Shown in pieces: positions 1-8,447 of a DNA stretch of 61,664 bases; the stretch's first letter is position 1; each line of letters starts with the position of its first letter. A program made the position numbers and the translations under genes. Origin of the DNA: Pseudomonadota bacterium (GTDB taxonomy: Bacteria > Pseudomonadota > Alphaproteobacteria > Rhizobiales > Devosiaceae); assembly GCA_023431205.1 (NCBI GenBank), contig JAEYXQ010000051.1, forward strand, positions 1 through 61,664, in the 5' to 3' direction. The notes beneath the pieces were generated by a model that did no database searches, had not been told where the DNA came from, and saw only the letters and a program-made list of their open reading frames with translations.

Positions 1-39
1 ACACCGGGGGTGGGGGAGGGGTGGTGAAGGAGCCGAGGG
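1..39. repeat. Direct repeat copy a at window edge
   Basis: The first 39 bases are nearly the same as 234-271: both begin ACACCGGGGGTG and carry GGTGGTGAAGG a little further on. The two copies lie in the same orientation about 195 bp apart and flank the paired hairpin repeat at 62-155. I see no gene here. Confidence 0.6.
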
Positions 40-61
40 ATCACACGCGCGGTGTTACCGA

Positions 62-155
62 CCTCGTGGTTCGACAGGCTCACCATGAGGTCTACGAGGG
101 TTCGGTGCGACCGCTCTCTCATAGACCTCATCCTGAGCTTGTCGAAGGACGAAGG
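62..155. repeat. Composite Y/Z hairpin repeat, copy 1
   Basis: Two imperfect hairpins in opposite orientation. The Y unit (62-90) has stem CCTC-g-TGGT / ACCA-t-GAGG around the loop TCGACAGGCTC. The Z unit (126-155) has stem CCTC-a-TCCT / AGGA-c-GA(A)GG around GAGCTTGTCGA. The same pair recurs at about 10943-11020, 34230-34342 and 52337-52415. It resembles a REP/BIME-type dispersed repeat. It lies downstream of the 3' end of smc. Confidence 0.8.
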
Positions 156-209
156 TCGCGGGCACGGAAGTGTCTGCACGGCACCTTGCGGCTATGGCGG
201 GATCTCAGG

Positions 210-233
210 ATGGACCCCGCTTTCGCGGGGGTG
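210..233. repeat. Short GC hairpin repeat
   Basis: The stem CCCCGC (215-220) and GCGGGG (225-230) closes on a TTTC loop within TGGACCCCGCTTTCGCGGGG. It has the look of a dispersed intergenic palindrome. It could also act as a terminator, but no T-run follows. Confidence 0.5.
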
Positions 234-271
234 ACACCGGGGGTGTGGGGAGGGTGGTGAAGGCGCCGGGA
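234..271. repeat. Direct repeat copy b
   Basis: Second copy of the sequence at 1-39, with one or two single-base length differences in the G-runs. Both copies flank the Y/Z hairpin pair. It may mark where that repeat cluster landed, or a duplicated larger repeat unit. Confidence 0.55.
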
Positions 272-284
272 GCTCGATGCTGCT

Positions 285-306
285 CCTCCCCGGCTTGCGG
301 GGGAGG
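285..306. repeat. CCTCCCC...GGGGAGG hairpin
   Basis: The stem CCTCCCC (285-291) and GGGGGAGG (299-306) closes on GGCTTGC. It sits about 20 bp past the smc stop codon, so it may double as an smc transcription end. The palindrome resembles the hairpins at 56025-56045 and 58238-58257. Confidence 0.5.
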
Positions 307-325
307 GCAAAGCACCCTGCAAGCG

Positions 326-3300
326 TCAGCTCGCTTCGCGGAAGCTTTCGGCGGTGGTGAGGTCGACGGAGACGAGCTGGGAGACGCCGCGTTCGGCCAT
401 GGTGACGCCGAACAGGCGGTCGACGCGGCTCATGGTGATCGGATTGTGGGTGATGACCATGAAGCGGGTGTTGGTGCGCTGGCGCATGGAATCGAGCAGG
501 TTGCAGAAGCGCTCGACATTGGCGTCGTCGAGGGGGGCGTCCACTTCGTCGAGCACGCAGATCGGGGCGGGGTTGGTCAGGAACACCGCAAAGATCAGCG
601 ACATGGCGGTGAGCGCCTGCTCGCCGCCCGAGAGCAGAGTCATGGTCTGCGGCTTCTTGCCGGGCGGGCGGGCGATGATCTCGAGGCCGGCCTCGAGCGG
701 ATCGTCGCTCTCGACAAAGCTCAGTTCGGCCGTGCCACCGCCGAACAGGGTGGTGAACAGCTCCTGGAAATGGGCGTTGACCTGGGTGAAGGCCTCGCTG
801 AGGCGGGCGCGACCCTCGCGGTTGAGCGCCTGGATGCCGGTACGCAGCTTGGCGATGGCCTCGATCAGGTCGTCGCGGTCGGCGACCATGGTGTCGAGCT
901 TGTCCTGAACCTCGACGGCTTCCTTTTCGGCCGAGAGGTTGACGCCGCCCAGACGCTCCCGCTCGGCCTTGAGCCGATCGAGGCGTTGTTCGACCTGTGT
1001 TTCGGCGGGCAGGGCGTCGCTCGGCTTGATGCCTGAGGCTTCGAGGGTCTGCTGGGCGGCGATGCCGAGCGTTTCCTCGATGCTGCGCTCGATCTGCTGG
1101 CGCTGGGCGATGAGGCCGCGGACGCGCTCTTCGAGGCGGGTGAGTTCGACCCGGGCATTGGTGAGGGCTTCGCCGGCGGCCTTGACGGCGCGATCGGCCT
1201 CGCGCAAGCGTGTATCGGCAACGGCAAGGCTGTCGCCGGCGGCCTTGTGCTCGATTTTGGCGGTTTCGATCTGCTCGTCGAGCTGGGCCTTGCGCGCGGC
1301 GAAACCGTCCGGGGTCTCGGCGGAGGAGGTGAGCTGTGCTTCGACCTCGGCGCTGCGTTCGGCCAGGGTGGCGAGCTGGGCGGCGGCGCTGTCGCGGCGG
1401 CGGCTCCAGGCTTGGGCGTCGCGGGCAAGTTGCGCCCGCCGGCTGTCGCGCAGGCGAGCCGCGGATTCGAGGGTGGAGAGGCGCAGGCGCGCCTGTTCGG
1501 CGGCGTCGCGCAGGGAAGCGAGCCGGGCTTCGAGGGTCCGCGCCGCTTCCGCCGCTTCATCTTCGGTGCCCGCTCCGGCAAGCGCCGCATCGGCCTCGCC
1601 GAGGGCGGCGGTAGCTTCCTCGAGGCTGACCTCCAGCCGCTGGCGGGCTTCGGCGAGCGCGGATTGCCGGGCGGCGAGGTCGCCCATACGCCGCTGCGCC
1701 TGATCGACACCGGACTGGGCGGTGGCGATGGCGTGCTGGGCAGCCCGCCAGGCATCGCGACGCTGGCGCTCGTCGGCGCGGGCGGCTTCGAGCGCGGCGG
1801 CGGCCGCGTCCACATCGCGGCGGCGGGCATTGCGCTCCTGGCGGATGCACAGGATTTCCTCGTCCAGCTCGGCGAGGCGGTTGCGCTGCGCCAGGCGCTG
1901 GGCGGCAGGGGAGGGCGCGTCGGCGGCCGCGACGAACCCGTCCCAGCGCCAGACGGCGCCGTCGAGCGTGACCAGCTTCTGGCCGGGCTTGAGCGCCCGC
2001 ATCATGGCCGGACCGTCCACGGGCGAGACGAGCCCGATCTGGTCGAGCCGGCGCTTCAGCAGCGGCGAGCCGGTGACGTAGCGGCTGAGCGGTTCGGCCG
2101 CCTGCGGCAGTGCCGGGTCATCGGTGTGGTCGATGGCCACCGACCAGTGGATCGGCGCTCCGGCATCGGAGCTGGCGTCGAGGTCGTCTCCAAGGGCGGC
2201 GCCGAGGGCGGTTTCATAGCCAGGGGCAACCTTGAGGTCGTCGACAATGGCGGGCCAGAGGCTGGCATCGGCGACATTGAGCATCTTCGCCAGCGTGGCT
2301 GCTTCAGCCTCGAGGCGGGTGAGGCTGGAGTCGATCTCGACGAGCCTGGGACGCAGCGCATCGAGGCTCGCCTGGGCGGCAGCGGACGCTTCTTCGGCGG
2401 CTATGGCGGCGGCTTCGGCCCTGCCGGCCTCGGCCTGTGCGGCTTCGAGCGCCGCGCGGTGGGCGGCAAGGTCGGCGTCCGCAGAGAGGGCGGCGTCAAC
2501 GGTGGCGGCTTCCGATTCCACCTCGGTGATCTGCCGGCGCACGCGCTCGATGCGCTTAAGGGCGTCGGCATGGCTGCGCTCGGCGGCGGCGCGGCGGGCG
2601 CGGAGCTGGGCCAGAGCGTCCAGCGCTTCGCGGGCGCGTGTCTCGGCTTCCGCGGCGGCGGCCCTGGCCGTCTCGGCGGCGGTGCGGGCAGTGTCCAGTT
2701 CGGCTGCGGCGGCCTCGGCCTCGCGCGCGAGCGCCTGATCTTCACCGGTGAGGGCGGCGAGCGTGGTTTCGGCCTCGGCGACGAGTTCGCGCTCGCGGGT
2801 GCCGTCGGCAGCAAGCTGGGCGAGGCGGGTTTCGAGTTCGCGGCGGCGCTGGCTGGTGCGGCGCGCCTCTTGGGCCAGTTGTTCGGCAAGAATCGTGTAG
2901 CGCTGCAGCACCGCTCCGGCGACAGCCTCGCGCTCGCGCAACGGGGCGAGTTCGGCGGAGGCGGTTTCGGCAGTCTTCTGGGCGAGCCGTTCGGCATGGG
3001 TGGCGTCGGCAAGCTGGCGGACCAGCACCGCCTGCTGGGCTTCGGCCTCCTTCTCGGCGAAGCGGGCGGCGACCCAGCGCAGATGGGCAAGGGTGGCTTC
3101 GGCGCGACGGATGTCGCCCGAAAGGGCACGATAGCGGGTGGCAAGGCGCGCCTGGCGCCTCAGCGTTTCGAGCTGCGTCTCGACCTGGGCGATGATGTCG
3201 TCGACGCGCTCGAGGTTCTGCTCGGCGCCGCGCAGGCGCAGTTCGGCCTCGTGACGGCGGGAGTGAAGACCGGAGATGCCGGCGGCTTCCTCGAGCAGGG

Positions 3301-3784
3301 CACGGCGGGCGGTGGGCTTGGCAGCGATGAGTTCGCCGATCTGGCCCTGACGGACCAGCGCCGGCGAGTGGGCGCCGGTTGACGCGTCGGCGAACAGCAA
3401 TTGCACGTCGCGGGCACGCACCTCGCGGCCGTTGACGCGATAGACCGAGCCCGCCTCGCGCTCGATGCGGCGGGTGACTTCGAGGATGTCGGCGGTGTTG
3501 AGGGCAGCCGGCGCGGTGCGGTCGGAATTGTCGAGGACGAGGGTGACTTCGGCGGTGTTGCGGCCCGGACGATTGCCCGAGCCCGAAAAGATCACGTCGT
3601 CCATGCCGGAGGCGCGCATGGCCTTGTAGGAGCTTTCGCCCATGACCCAGCGCATGGCTTCGACGAGGTTGGACTTGCCGCAGCCATTGGGGCCGACGAT
3701 GCCGGTGAGCCCCGGCTCCATCACCAGGGTGGTCTCGTCGCAGAAGGACTTGAAGCCATGGAGCTTGAGGCGGGTGAACTTCAT
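326..3784 (-). CDS. smc: Chromosome segregation protein SMC
   Basis: A 1152-residue SMC ATPase, the usual length for a bacterial SMC. Seen: Walker A GPNGCGKS at residues 31-38, a very long Ala/Glu/Arg-rich coiled-coil region interrupted by a hinge at roughly 500-650, the ABC signature LSGGEQ starting at residue 1051, and Walker B with CVLDE near 1076-1080. SMC dimers with ScpA/ScpB condense and align newly replicated chromosomes. It is the last gene of a minus-strand run read after the DciA and DsbA-like genes. The gap of only 33 bp to the DsbA-like gene suggests cotranscription. The mutY / DUF721 / dsbA-like / smc order is common in alphaproteobacteria. Confidence 0.97.
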   Translation of the reverse strand: MKFTRLKLHGFKSFCDETTLVMEPGLTGIVGPNGCGKSNLVEAMRWVMGESSYKAMRASGMDDVIFSGSGNRPGRNTAEVTLVLDNSDRTAPAALNTADILEVTRRIEREAGSVYRVNGREVRARDVQLLFADASTGAHSPALVRQGQIGELIAAKPTARRALLEEAAGISGLHSRRHEAELRLRGAEQNLERVDDIIAQVETQLETLRRQARLATRYRALSGDIRRAEATLAHLRWVAARFAEKEAEAQQAVLVRQLADATHAERLAQKTAETASAELAPLREREAVAGAVLQRYTILAEQLAQEARRTSQRRRELETRLAQLAADGTRERELVAEAETTLAALTGEDQALAREAEAAAAELDTARTAAETARAAAAEAETRAREALDALAQLRARRAAAERSHADALKRIERVRRQITEVESEAATVDAALSADADLAAHRAALEAAQAEAGRAEAAAIAAEEASAAAQASLDALRPRLVEIDSSLTRLEAEAATLAKMLNVADASLWPAIVDDLKVAPGYETALGAALGDDLDASSDAGAPIHWSVAIDHTDDPALPQAAEPLSRYVTGSPLLKRRLDQIGLVSPVDGPAMMRALKPGQKLVTLDGAVWRWDGFVAAADAPSPAAQRLAQRNRLAELDEEILCIRQERNARRRDVDAAAAALEAARADERQRRDAWRAAQHAIATAQSGVDQAQRRMGDLAARQSALAEARQRLEVSLEEATAALGEADAALAGAGTEDEAAEAARTLEARLASLRDAAEQARLRLSTLESAARLRDSRRAQLARDAQAWSRRRDSAAAQLATLAERSAEVEAQLTSSAETPDGFAARKAQLDEQIETAKIEHKAAGDSLAVADTRLREADRAVKAAGEALTNARVELTRLEERVRGLIAQRQQIERSIEETLGIAAQQTLEASGIKPSDALPAETQVEQRLDRLKAERERLGGVNLSAEKEAVEVQDKLDTMVADRDDLIEAIAKLRTGIQALNREGRARLSEAFTQVNAHFQELFTTLFGGGTAELSFVESDDPLEAGLEIIARPPGKKPQTMTLLSGGEQALTAMSLIFAVFLTNPAPICVLDEVDAPLDDANVERFCNLLDSMRQRTNTRFMVITHNPITMSRVDRLFGVTMAERGVSQLVSVDLTTAESFREAS

Positions 3785-3817
3785 GGGTTCACCGCCTCAA
3801 GCGGCAGATCGTGCTCG

Positions 3818-4510
3818 CTACTGCGCAGAAGTCTCGGCGGCGGCGTCGGTCGCCACGAAGTCGGCGGGCACGAGCGGATCGATCTCGGCAGCGAGCTGTT
3901 CGAGTGTCTTGTCACCGGTGAGCGTCTTGCCGTTGACATAGAAGGTGGGCGTACCCTGCAGGCCGAACTCGTTGAGCGCCTGTTCGCGCTGGGCTTCCAT
4001 CCCGGTGTAGAGGGCCTGATTCGTCAATGCGGCGTTGAAGCTTTCCTCGTTGAAACCGAGCTGCTGGGCCACTTCGTAGATGGCGTCGCGCGGCGTCTGC
4101 GAGATGCCCCAGGTGGACTGGGTGCGGAAATAGGTGCCGACGATATTGTGGTAGTTGGTCTCGCCCGAGGCTTCGGCCAGCATGAAGATGGCAGCGTCGA
4201 TCGGGTTGCGGATGAAGGGGCGCAGGATGAACTTCACCTTGCCCGTGTCGACGTACTGCGCCTTGAACTCGGGATAGACGTCGTTGTGGAAGGTGGCGCA
4301 GTGCGGGCAGGTGGGGGAGGCGTATTCGATCACCGTCACCGGCGCATCGGGATTGCCGAGCGGGCGGTCGGGCAGGTCGCCGGCCGGAGCCATCAGCTTG
4401 GCCTGGTCGATCATGTCGCCTTCGGCGGCACTGGCAGCGGACACGCCGCACAGGCTCAGCACCGATGCGGCAGCGGCCAAGGCAAGGGTCTCACGACGGT
4501 TGAGGTTCAC
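3818..4510 (-). CDS. DsbA-family thiol-disulfide oxidoreductase, exported
   Basis: 230 residues. The start is a GTG at 4510 with AAGGAG 8 bases upstream, in CTCCTT read on the plus strand. The N-terminus carries a twin arginine (NRRETL) before an Ala/Leu-rich stretch that ends near ASAAEG, so it is probably exported, perhaps by Tat. The active site SPTCPHC (Cys68 and Cys71) and the later cis-proline loop GTPTFYVNG mark a DsbA/DsbG-like thioredoxin fold of the alphaproteobacterial DsbA_2/BdbD type. It should oxidise or isomerise periplasmic thiols. It sits between dciA and smc on one strand. Its role in that operon is unclear and may only reflect conserved gene order. Confidence 0.9.
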   Translation of the reverse strand: MNLNRRETLALAAAASVLSLCGVSAASAAEGDMIDQAKLMAPAGDLPDRPLGNPDAPVTVIEYASPTCPHCATFHNDVYPEFKAQYVDTGKVKFILRPFIRNPIDAAIFMLAEASGETNYHNIVGTYFRTQSTWGISQTPRDAIYEVAQQLGFNEESFNAALTNQALYTGMEAQREQALNEFGLQGTPTFYVNGKTLTGDKTLEQLAAEIDPLVPADFVATDAAAETSAQ

Positions 4511-4599
4511 AGCTCACGCTCCTTCTTGTGGTTGTGCGGACACTACACGCGTCGAACGCGTCGGCAAGTGGGCACATAAGTCACTGGTGGGTGAACGCA

Positions 4600-5115
4600 C
4601 TATTCGCTCTTGCGGTCCGATCTGCCGGCGAGCGCATGACCGAGGGTCCTGAGCGCTTCCCGCAGATTGTCGTCGTCCACCCGGGCCACGAGGCCCCCGA
4701 CCTTTGCAGCAACGCTCGGGTCCGGTTGGTACGAGGTTTCGCGCTTCGCGCCTGAACCGGGCGTGAACGGATCGGCCGACAGGCGCACTTCGCGCACGAG
4801 GACAAAGCCGAAATAGCGGTTGACCGCCGAAGCGATGCGCGGCGCATCGTGCTGGGCGGCGAGGGCATGACCGGCGGCGCAGCGCAGCACCAGCGTTGCC
4901 CCCTCGGCGCTGCGTTCGCCCCGCGGCCAGCTCAGCTTGTCCGGCATGGTGACCTGGTCGTAGGGCTTGGGCGCAATGGACGGCCAGTTGGCGATGATGT
5001 CGCGGCTGGCAAACCCGCGCTTCTTCAGCATCGGCCCGAGGGCGCCCGAAACGGCGTCGGCCACGCTGAGCGTGCGATTGCGGCGCTTGGGTTCGGCGGG
5101 TTCGTCCTTGGCCAT
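4600..5115 (-). CDS. DUF721 / DciA-like protein
   Basis: 171 residues from ATG 5115 (MAKDEPAEPKRRNR). The frame stays open far upstream across mutY on the other strand, but the family begins here and mutY occupies that DNA. A basic N-terminus is followed by the DUF721 core (LKKRGFASRDI, NWPSI, ALRCAAGHAL-like segments) and a charged C-terminus that includes the helix NLREALRTLGHAL. DUF721 proteins include DciA, which helps place the replicative helicase DnaB. This one is longer than the minimal domain. It is divergent from mutY, and the DsbA-like gene and smc follow it. The family call is firm; the helicase role is inferred. Confidence 0.85.
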   Translation of the reverse strand: MAKDEPAEPKRRNRTLSVADAVSGALGPMLKKRGFASRDIIANWPSIAPKPYDQVTMPDKLSWPRGERSAEGATLVLRCAAGHALAAQHDAPRIASAVNRYFGFVLVREVRLSADPFTPGSGAKRETSYQPDPSVAAKVGGLVARVDDDNLREALRTLGHALAGRSDRKSE

Positions 5116-5220
5116 GACGCTGGAGTAGCGCCGGGGGCGGGCAGCGGCAAGCGCGATCACATCCGCGCCAGCCGGATGCCGGCGCTTGTGAAGCTTGAGG
5201 CGGGTGAGTATCCGAAGGGC

Positions 5221-6273
5221 ATGCCCACTTTCGATCCCCGACCGCTTGCTGCCGAGGCCGTGCTGGCCTGGTACGACCGGCATGCGCGCGACCTGCCATG
5301 GCGGGTGCCTCCCGCGCTGCTGGCGCAGGGCGTGCGGCCGGACCCCTACCGGGTGTGGCTCAGCGAAGTGATGCTGCAGCAGACCACGGTGGCGGCGGTG
5401 CGGCGCTACTTTCTCCGGTTCACCGAACTGTGGCCGACGGTGTTCGCCCTGGCGGCGGCGCCGCTCGATGCGGTGCTGCGCGAATGGGCCGGCCTCGGCT
5501 ACTACGCCCGGGCGCGGAACCTTCATGCCTGCGCGCAGGCGGTGGTGGAGCGCCATGGCGGGGTGTTTCCGGACACCGCCGCGGGGCTGGCGACGCTGCC
5601 CGGCGTCGGCGCCTATACCAGCGCGGCGATTGCCGCGATCTGCTTTGACGAACGCGTGGCGGTGCTGGACGGCAATCTCGAACGGGTGCTGGCGCGCTAC
5701 CATCGGCTCGAAGTGCCGGTGCGGGAGGCCAAGGAAGAACTGCGGGCGGCGCTGCAACTCGCGGTGCCCGAGCGCGCGGGCGATTTCGCCCAGGCAATGA
5801 TGGACCTCGGGGCGACCGTCTGTGCGCCGCGCAATGCCGCATGCCTGCTTTGCCCGCTGGAGCCGGGCTGTGCGGCGGCGCGGACGGCGGACCCCACCGC
5901 CTATCCGGTGAAGGCGCCCAGGGCCGACAAGCCGGTGCGCAAGGGCCATGCCTTCGTGATGCGCGATAAGGCCGGCGACATCTACCTGCGCAGCCGCCCC
6001 GCCAAGGGCCTGCTGGCGAAAATGAGCGAGGTGCCCGGCTCGGACTGGGAGGCTGAGCTGTCGGTGCCGGCCTATCCCGCTGCCGGCGACTGGCGGCACC
6101 GCGGCCAGGTGGTGCAAAGGTTCACCCACTTCCGGCTGGAGCTCGAAGTGTGGTCTGCGACGGTCGAAGCCACCGGGCTCGAGGACGGCTGGTGGGTGGA
6201 GCCGCAGCGGCTCGGTGGCGAGGCGCTGCCGACCCTGTTCCGCAAGGTGCTGGCGGTGGCCGGGCACGGCTGA
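5221..6273 (+). CDS. mutY: A/G-specific adenine DNA glycosylase MutY
   Basis: 350 residues from ATG 5221. It removes adenine mispaired with 8-oxoguanine in base-excision repair. Visible: the N-terminal RDLPWR and catalytic glutamate in LSEVMLQQT (Glu49), the helix-hairpin-helix LPGVGAYTSAAI at about 126-137, the catalytic aspartate in VLDGN (Asp150), and the 4Fe-4S cysteines at 201, 208, 211 and 217 (C-x6-C-x2-C-x5-C). A C-terminal Nudix-like 8-oxoG recognition domain follows, with HRGQVVQRFTHF. Frames upstream of 5221 are open, but the family starts at this MPTFDP. It is divergent from dciA with about 105 bp between the starts. Confidence 0.96.
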   Translation: MPTFDPRPLAAEAVLAWYDRHARDLPWRVPPALLAQGVRPDPYRVWLSEVMLQQTTVAAVRRYFLRFTELWPTVFALAAAPLDAVLREWAGLGYYARARNLHACAQAVVERHGGVFPDTAAGLATLPGVGAYTSAAIAAICFDERVAVLDGNLERVLARYHRLEVPVREAKEELRAALQLAVPERAGDFAQAMMDLGATVCAPRNAACLLCPLEPGCAAARTADPTAYPVKAPRADKPVRKGHAFVMRDKAGDIYLRSRPAKGLLAKMSEVPGSDWEAELSVPAYPAAGDWRHRGQVVQRFTHFRLELEVWSATVEATGLEDGWWVEPQRLGGEALPTLFRKVLAVAGHG

Positions 6274-6331
6274 GCAATCGCAGCAACCGGCCGCAGCGGC
6301 GACCGTTCTCCTGTGCGGCATGGAGGTCGGC

Positions 6332-7108
6332 ATGGACGGGTTCTGGACGATTGCGGCGATCGTGATCGGGGCGGGGTTGTGCTCGCCGGTCGGTGGGTTC
6401 ATCGCCACGCGGTTCTCGCCATCGACCCTGCTGCTGTCGATCACGGTGGGATTTGCCGGGGGCATCCTGATCGGCACGGCAAGTTTCGAGATGATCCCGA
6501 CCGCGCTCGAGCGCATTGCCGTATGGCTCGTGGTCCCCGCCGTGGTGCTCGGCATGCTGCTGACCTATGGGCTCGACATGTTCGTCAACAAGGGGCAACT
6601 GGCCGGCGACGAGGCGGACCAGAAGCCCAGGGTCGAGCGCTTCCATCGGCTGCATCGACCGCGCGGCACCATGGTGACGGTGCTGGCGGCCGCAACCGCC
6701 GCCGAGGAACTGATCGAGGGGCTCAGCATCGGCGTCGGCGGTTCGCTCGGCGGCGCCACCGCACTGGTGGTGGGCATTGCCATCGCCATCGACAACCTCA
6801 GTGAAGCGATGAGCATCGGCGCGCTCGCCCGCAAGGAGGACGAAAAGACCTATGTGCGGCGCACGCTGATGTGGACCGGGCTGGTCGGGCTGTCGCTGAT
6901 GGTCGCGGGGCTCGGCGGCTGGGCGCTCTTGCGCGATGTGCCGGTGGAGGTGCTGGCCTTCCTGCTCTCGGTCGGCGCCGGCGCGATGCTCTATCTTACC
7001 ACCACCGACCTGCTGCCCTCGGCGGAGGAAAATCAGTACCAGCAGTCCGCCGCGATCGCCATCACCGGCGGGTTCCTGACGGCCCTGGTGCTGTCGCAGG
7101 TGAGTTGA
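6332..7108 (+). CDS. ZIP-family metal transporter, divergent metal site
   Basis: 258 residues. GGAGG at 6322-6326 sits 5 bases before ATG 6332 and decides the start. There are about eight hydrophobic segments with a charged cytoplasmic loop (GDEADQKPRVERFHRLHRPRG) between the third and fourth. The two metal-binding helices read TAAEELIEGLSIG and IAIDNLSEAMSIG. In typical ZIP carriers the matching motifs are HNxPEG-like with a histidine; here acidic or amide residues replace the histidines. A divalent-cation permease is likely, but zinc as substrate is uncertain. It is convergent with ccrM across a strong hairpin. Confidence 0.8.
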   Translation: MDGFWTIAAIVIGAGLCSPVGGFIATRFSPSTLLLSITVGFAGGILIGTASFEMIPTALERIAVWLVVPAVVLGMLLTYGLDMFVNKGQLAGDEADQKPRVERFHRLHRPRGTMVTVLAAATAAEELIEGLSIGVGGSLGGATALVVGIAIAIDNLSEAMSIGALARKEDEKTYVRRTLMWTGLVGLSLMVAGLGGWALLRDVPVEVLAFLLSVGAGAMLYLTTTDLLPSAEENQYQQSAAIAITGGFLTALVLSQVS

Positions 7109-7124
7109 GGGGGAGGGCCCGCCA

Positions 7125-7157
7125 AAAACAAAGAGGCCGCCGGTGGTGCCGGCGGCC
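7125..7157 (-). terminator. Hairpin terminator between ZIP gene and ccrM
   Basis: Perfect 9-bp stem GGCCGCCGG (7135-7143) / CCGGCGGCC (7149-7157) with a TGGTG loop. On the minus strand it is followed by TCTTTGTTTTT, so it terminates ccrM well. On the plus strand the tail is only AGTTTAGA, so termination of the ZIP gene would be weaker. Confidence 0.85.
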
Positions 7158-7189
7158 AGTTTAGAGCCTGAGACGATTGGAGGTCAGGA

Positions 7190-8323
7190 TCAGGCAGAAA
7201 GCAAATCAAGTTTACGGCGGATGCCGGCACGCAGCTCGTCGATCGGAGCGACGCGTCCATCATCGTCGTGATGCCAGAAGGTCCACCCGTTGCATGCTTC
7301 GGCACCCTGTACGAGCGCCCCAACCTTGTGGATGGAGCCCTGATGGGGACCGGAGACGAGTGAGCCGTCAGCACGAACCATGGCCGAGTAACGTCTTGTT
7401 AAGTCGAAAAGTTGCGTGCCCGGCTGAATTAGCCCCTGTTCGACCAGCGAGCCGAAGGGAATGCGGGCTTCCTTGCGCTTGGGCGTGACCGACTGCAGCG
7501 CCTCGAACACGGCCGGGCGGATGCCGGCGATGCGGTTGAGCGCCGCCGAGACATAGGCCTCCTCGCGTTCGATGCCGATGAAGCGACGGCCGAGCTTGCG
7601 GGCGACCGCGCCGGTGGTGCCGGTGCCGAAGAACGGGTCGAGCACGATGTCGCCCGGCCTGGTTGTGGCGTTGAGGATGCGGAACAGCAGCGCTTCCGGC
7701 TTCTGGGTGGGGTGGACCTTCTCGTCGTCCTCGCCCTTCAGCCGCTCGGCGCCGGTGCAGATCGGGAACAGCCAGTCCGAGCGCATCTGCGTGTCGTCAT
7801 TGGCGAGCTTCATCGCCTCGTAGTTGAAGGTGACGCGGCTTTTCTGCGACTTGGAGGCCCAGATCAGCGTCTCGTGGGCATTGGTGAAGCGGGTGCCGCG
7901 GAAGTTCGGCATCGGGTTGGCCTTGCGCCAGACGATGTCGTTGAGGATCCAGTAGTCGAGATCCTGCAGCGCGGTGCCGACGCGGAAGATGTTGTGGTAG
8001 CTGCCGATGACCCAGAGGGCGCCATCGGGCTTGAGCAGGCGGCGCGCGGCGCGCAGCCACTCGCGGGTGAAGCCGTCATAGTGGGCAAAGCTCTCGAACT
8101 TGTCCCATTCGTCGTCGACGGCGTCGACGCGCGACTGGTCGGGGCGGGTGAGGCCCTGCTCGAGCTGCAGATTATACGGCGGGTCGGCGAAGATCAGATC
8201 GATGCTGCCGGCCGGCAGGGCATTCATGTGATCGATGCAGTCGCCCACCAGGATCGTGTCGATCGGCAGGCTTCTGGCCTCTTCCGCATCGGCGATGTAC
8301 GCCGTACGCGCGGTACGCAACAT
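7190..8323 (-). CDS. ccrM: CcrM-type adenine-N6 DNA methyltransferase (GANTC)
   Basis: 377 residues. A beta-class amino-methyltransferase: catalytic motif DPPY at residues 47-50 comes before the SAM-binding motif DPFFGTGTTG at 229-238. A C-terminal region of about 100 residues (IPFGSLVEQGLI ... NGWTFWHHDDDG) is typical of CcrM/BabI enzymes, which methylate GANTC and time alphaproteobacterial replication and gene expression. That specificity comes from the family and cannot be read from the sequence. No restriction gene is adjacent, consistent with an orphan methyltransferase. A hairpin terminator follows. The upstream 120 bp hold CtrA-like half sites. Confidence 0.95.
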   Translation of the reverse strand: MLRTARTAYIADAEEARSLPIDTILVGDCIDHMNALPAGSIDLIFADPPYNLQLEQGLTRPDQSRVDAVDDEWDKFESFAHYDGFTREWLRAARRLLKPDGALWVIGSYHNIFRVGTALQDLDYWILNDIVWRKANPMPNFRGTRFTNAHETLIWASKSQKSRVTFNYEAMKLANDDTQMRSDWLFPICTGAERLKGEDDEKVHPTQKPEALLFRILNATTRPGDIVLDPFFGTGTTGAVARKLGRRFIGIEREEAYVSAALNRIAGIRPAVFEALQSVTPKRKEARIPFGSLVEQGLIQPGTQLFDLTRRYSAMVRADGSLVSGPHQGSIHKVGALVQGAEACNGWTFWHHDDDGRVAPIDELRAGIRRKLDLLSA

Positions 8324-8410
8324 GCACTTAACCCTAACGCAGTACTAACCCGACCGTTATAGCCTGTGTAAGGTTAAGGGAGCGTTCGCAAGGGGTTAGC
8401 GGGAGGTTAA
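8324..8410 (-). promoter_or_regulatory. Putative ccrM promoter with CtrA-like half sites
   Basis: Reading the minus strand towards ccrM: TTAA-N7-CTAA (8410-8396), one base off the CtrA consensus TTAA-N7-TTAA; then TTAACC; a TATAAC -10-like hexamer; and TTAG-N7-TTAG just before the start. CtrA control of ccrM is established in Caulobacter. Applying it here is inference from spacing and motif similarity. Confidence 0.45.
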
Positions 8411-8447
8411 GCGCTGTCCCACCGCACTTCGAGGCGGATGAGCGGCC

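Noticed and set aside
62..155. The repeated units as a CRISPR array
   Set aside because: Copies are dispersed through the window, occur as inverted pairs and lack regular spacers or cas genes.
1247..3382. A 711-codon open frame on the plus strand across smc
   Set aside because: It is a mirror of the high-GC coiled-coil coding sequence of smc; the smc frame has every family motif, while this frame has low-complexity Gly/Arg composition.
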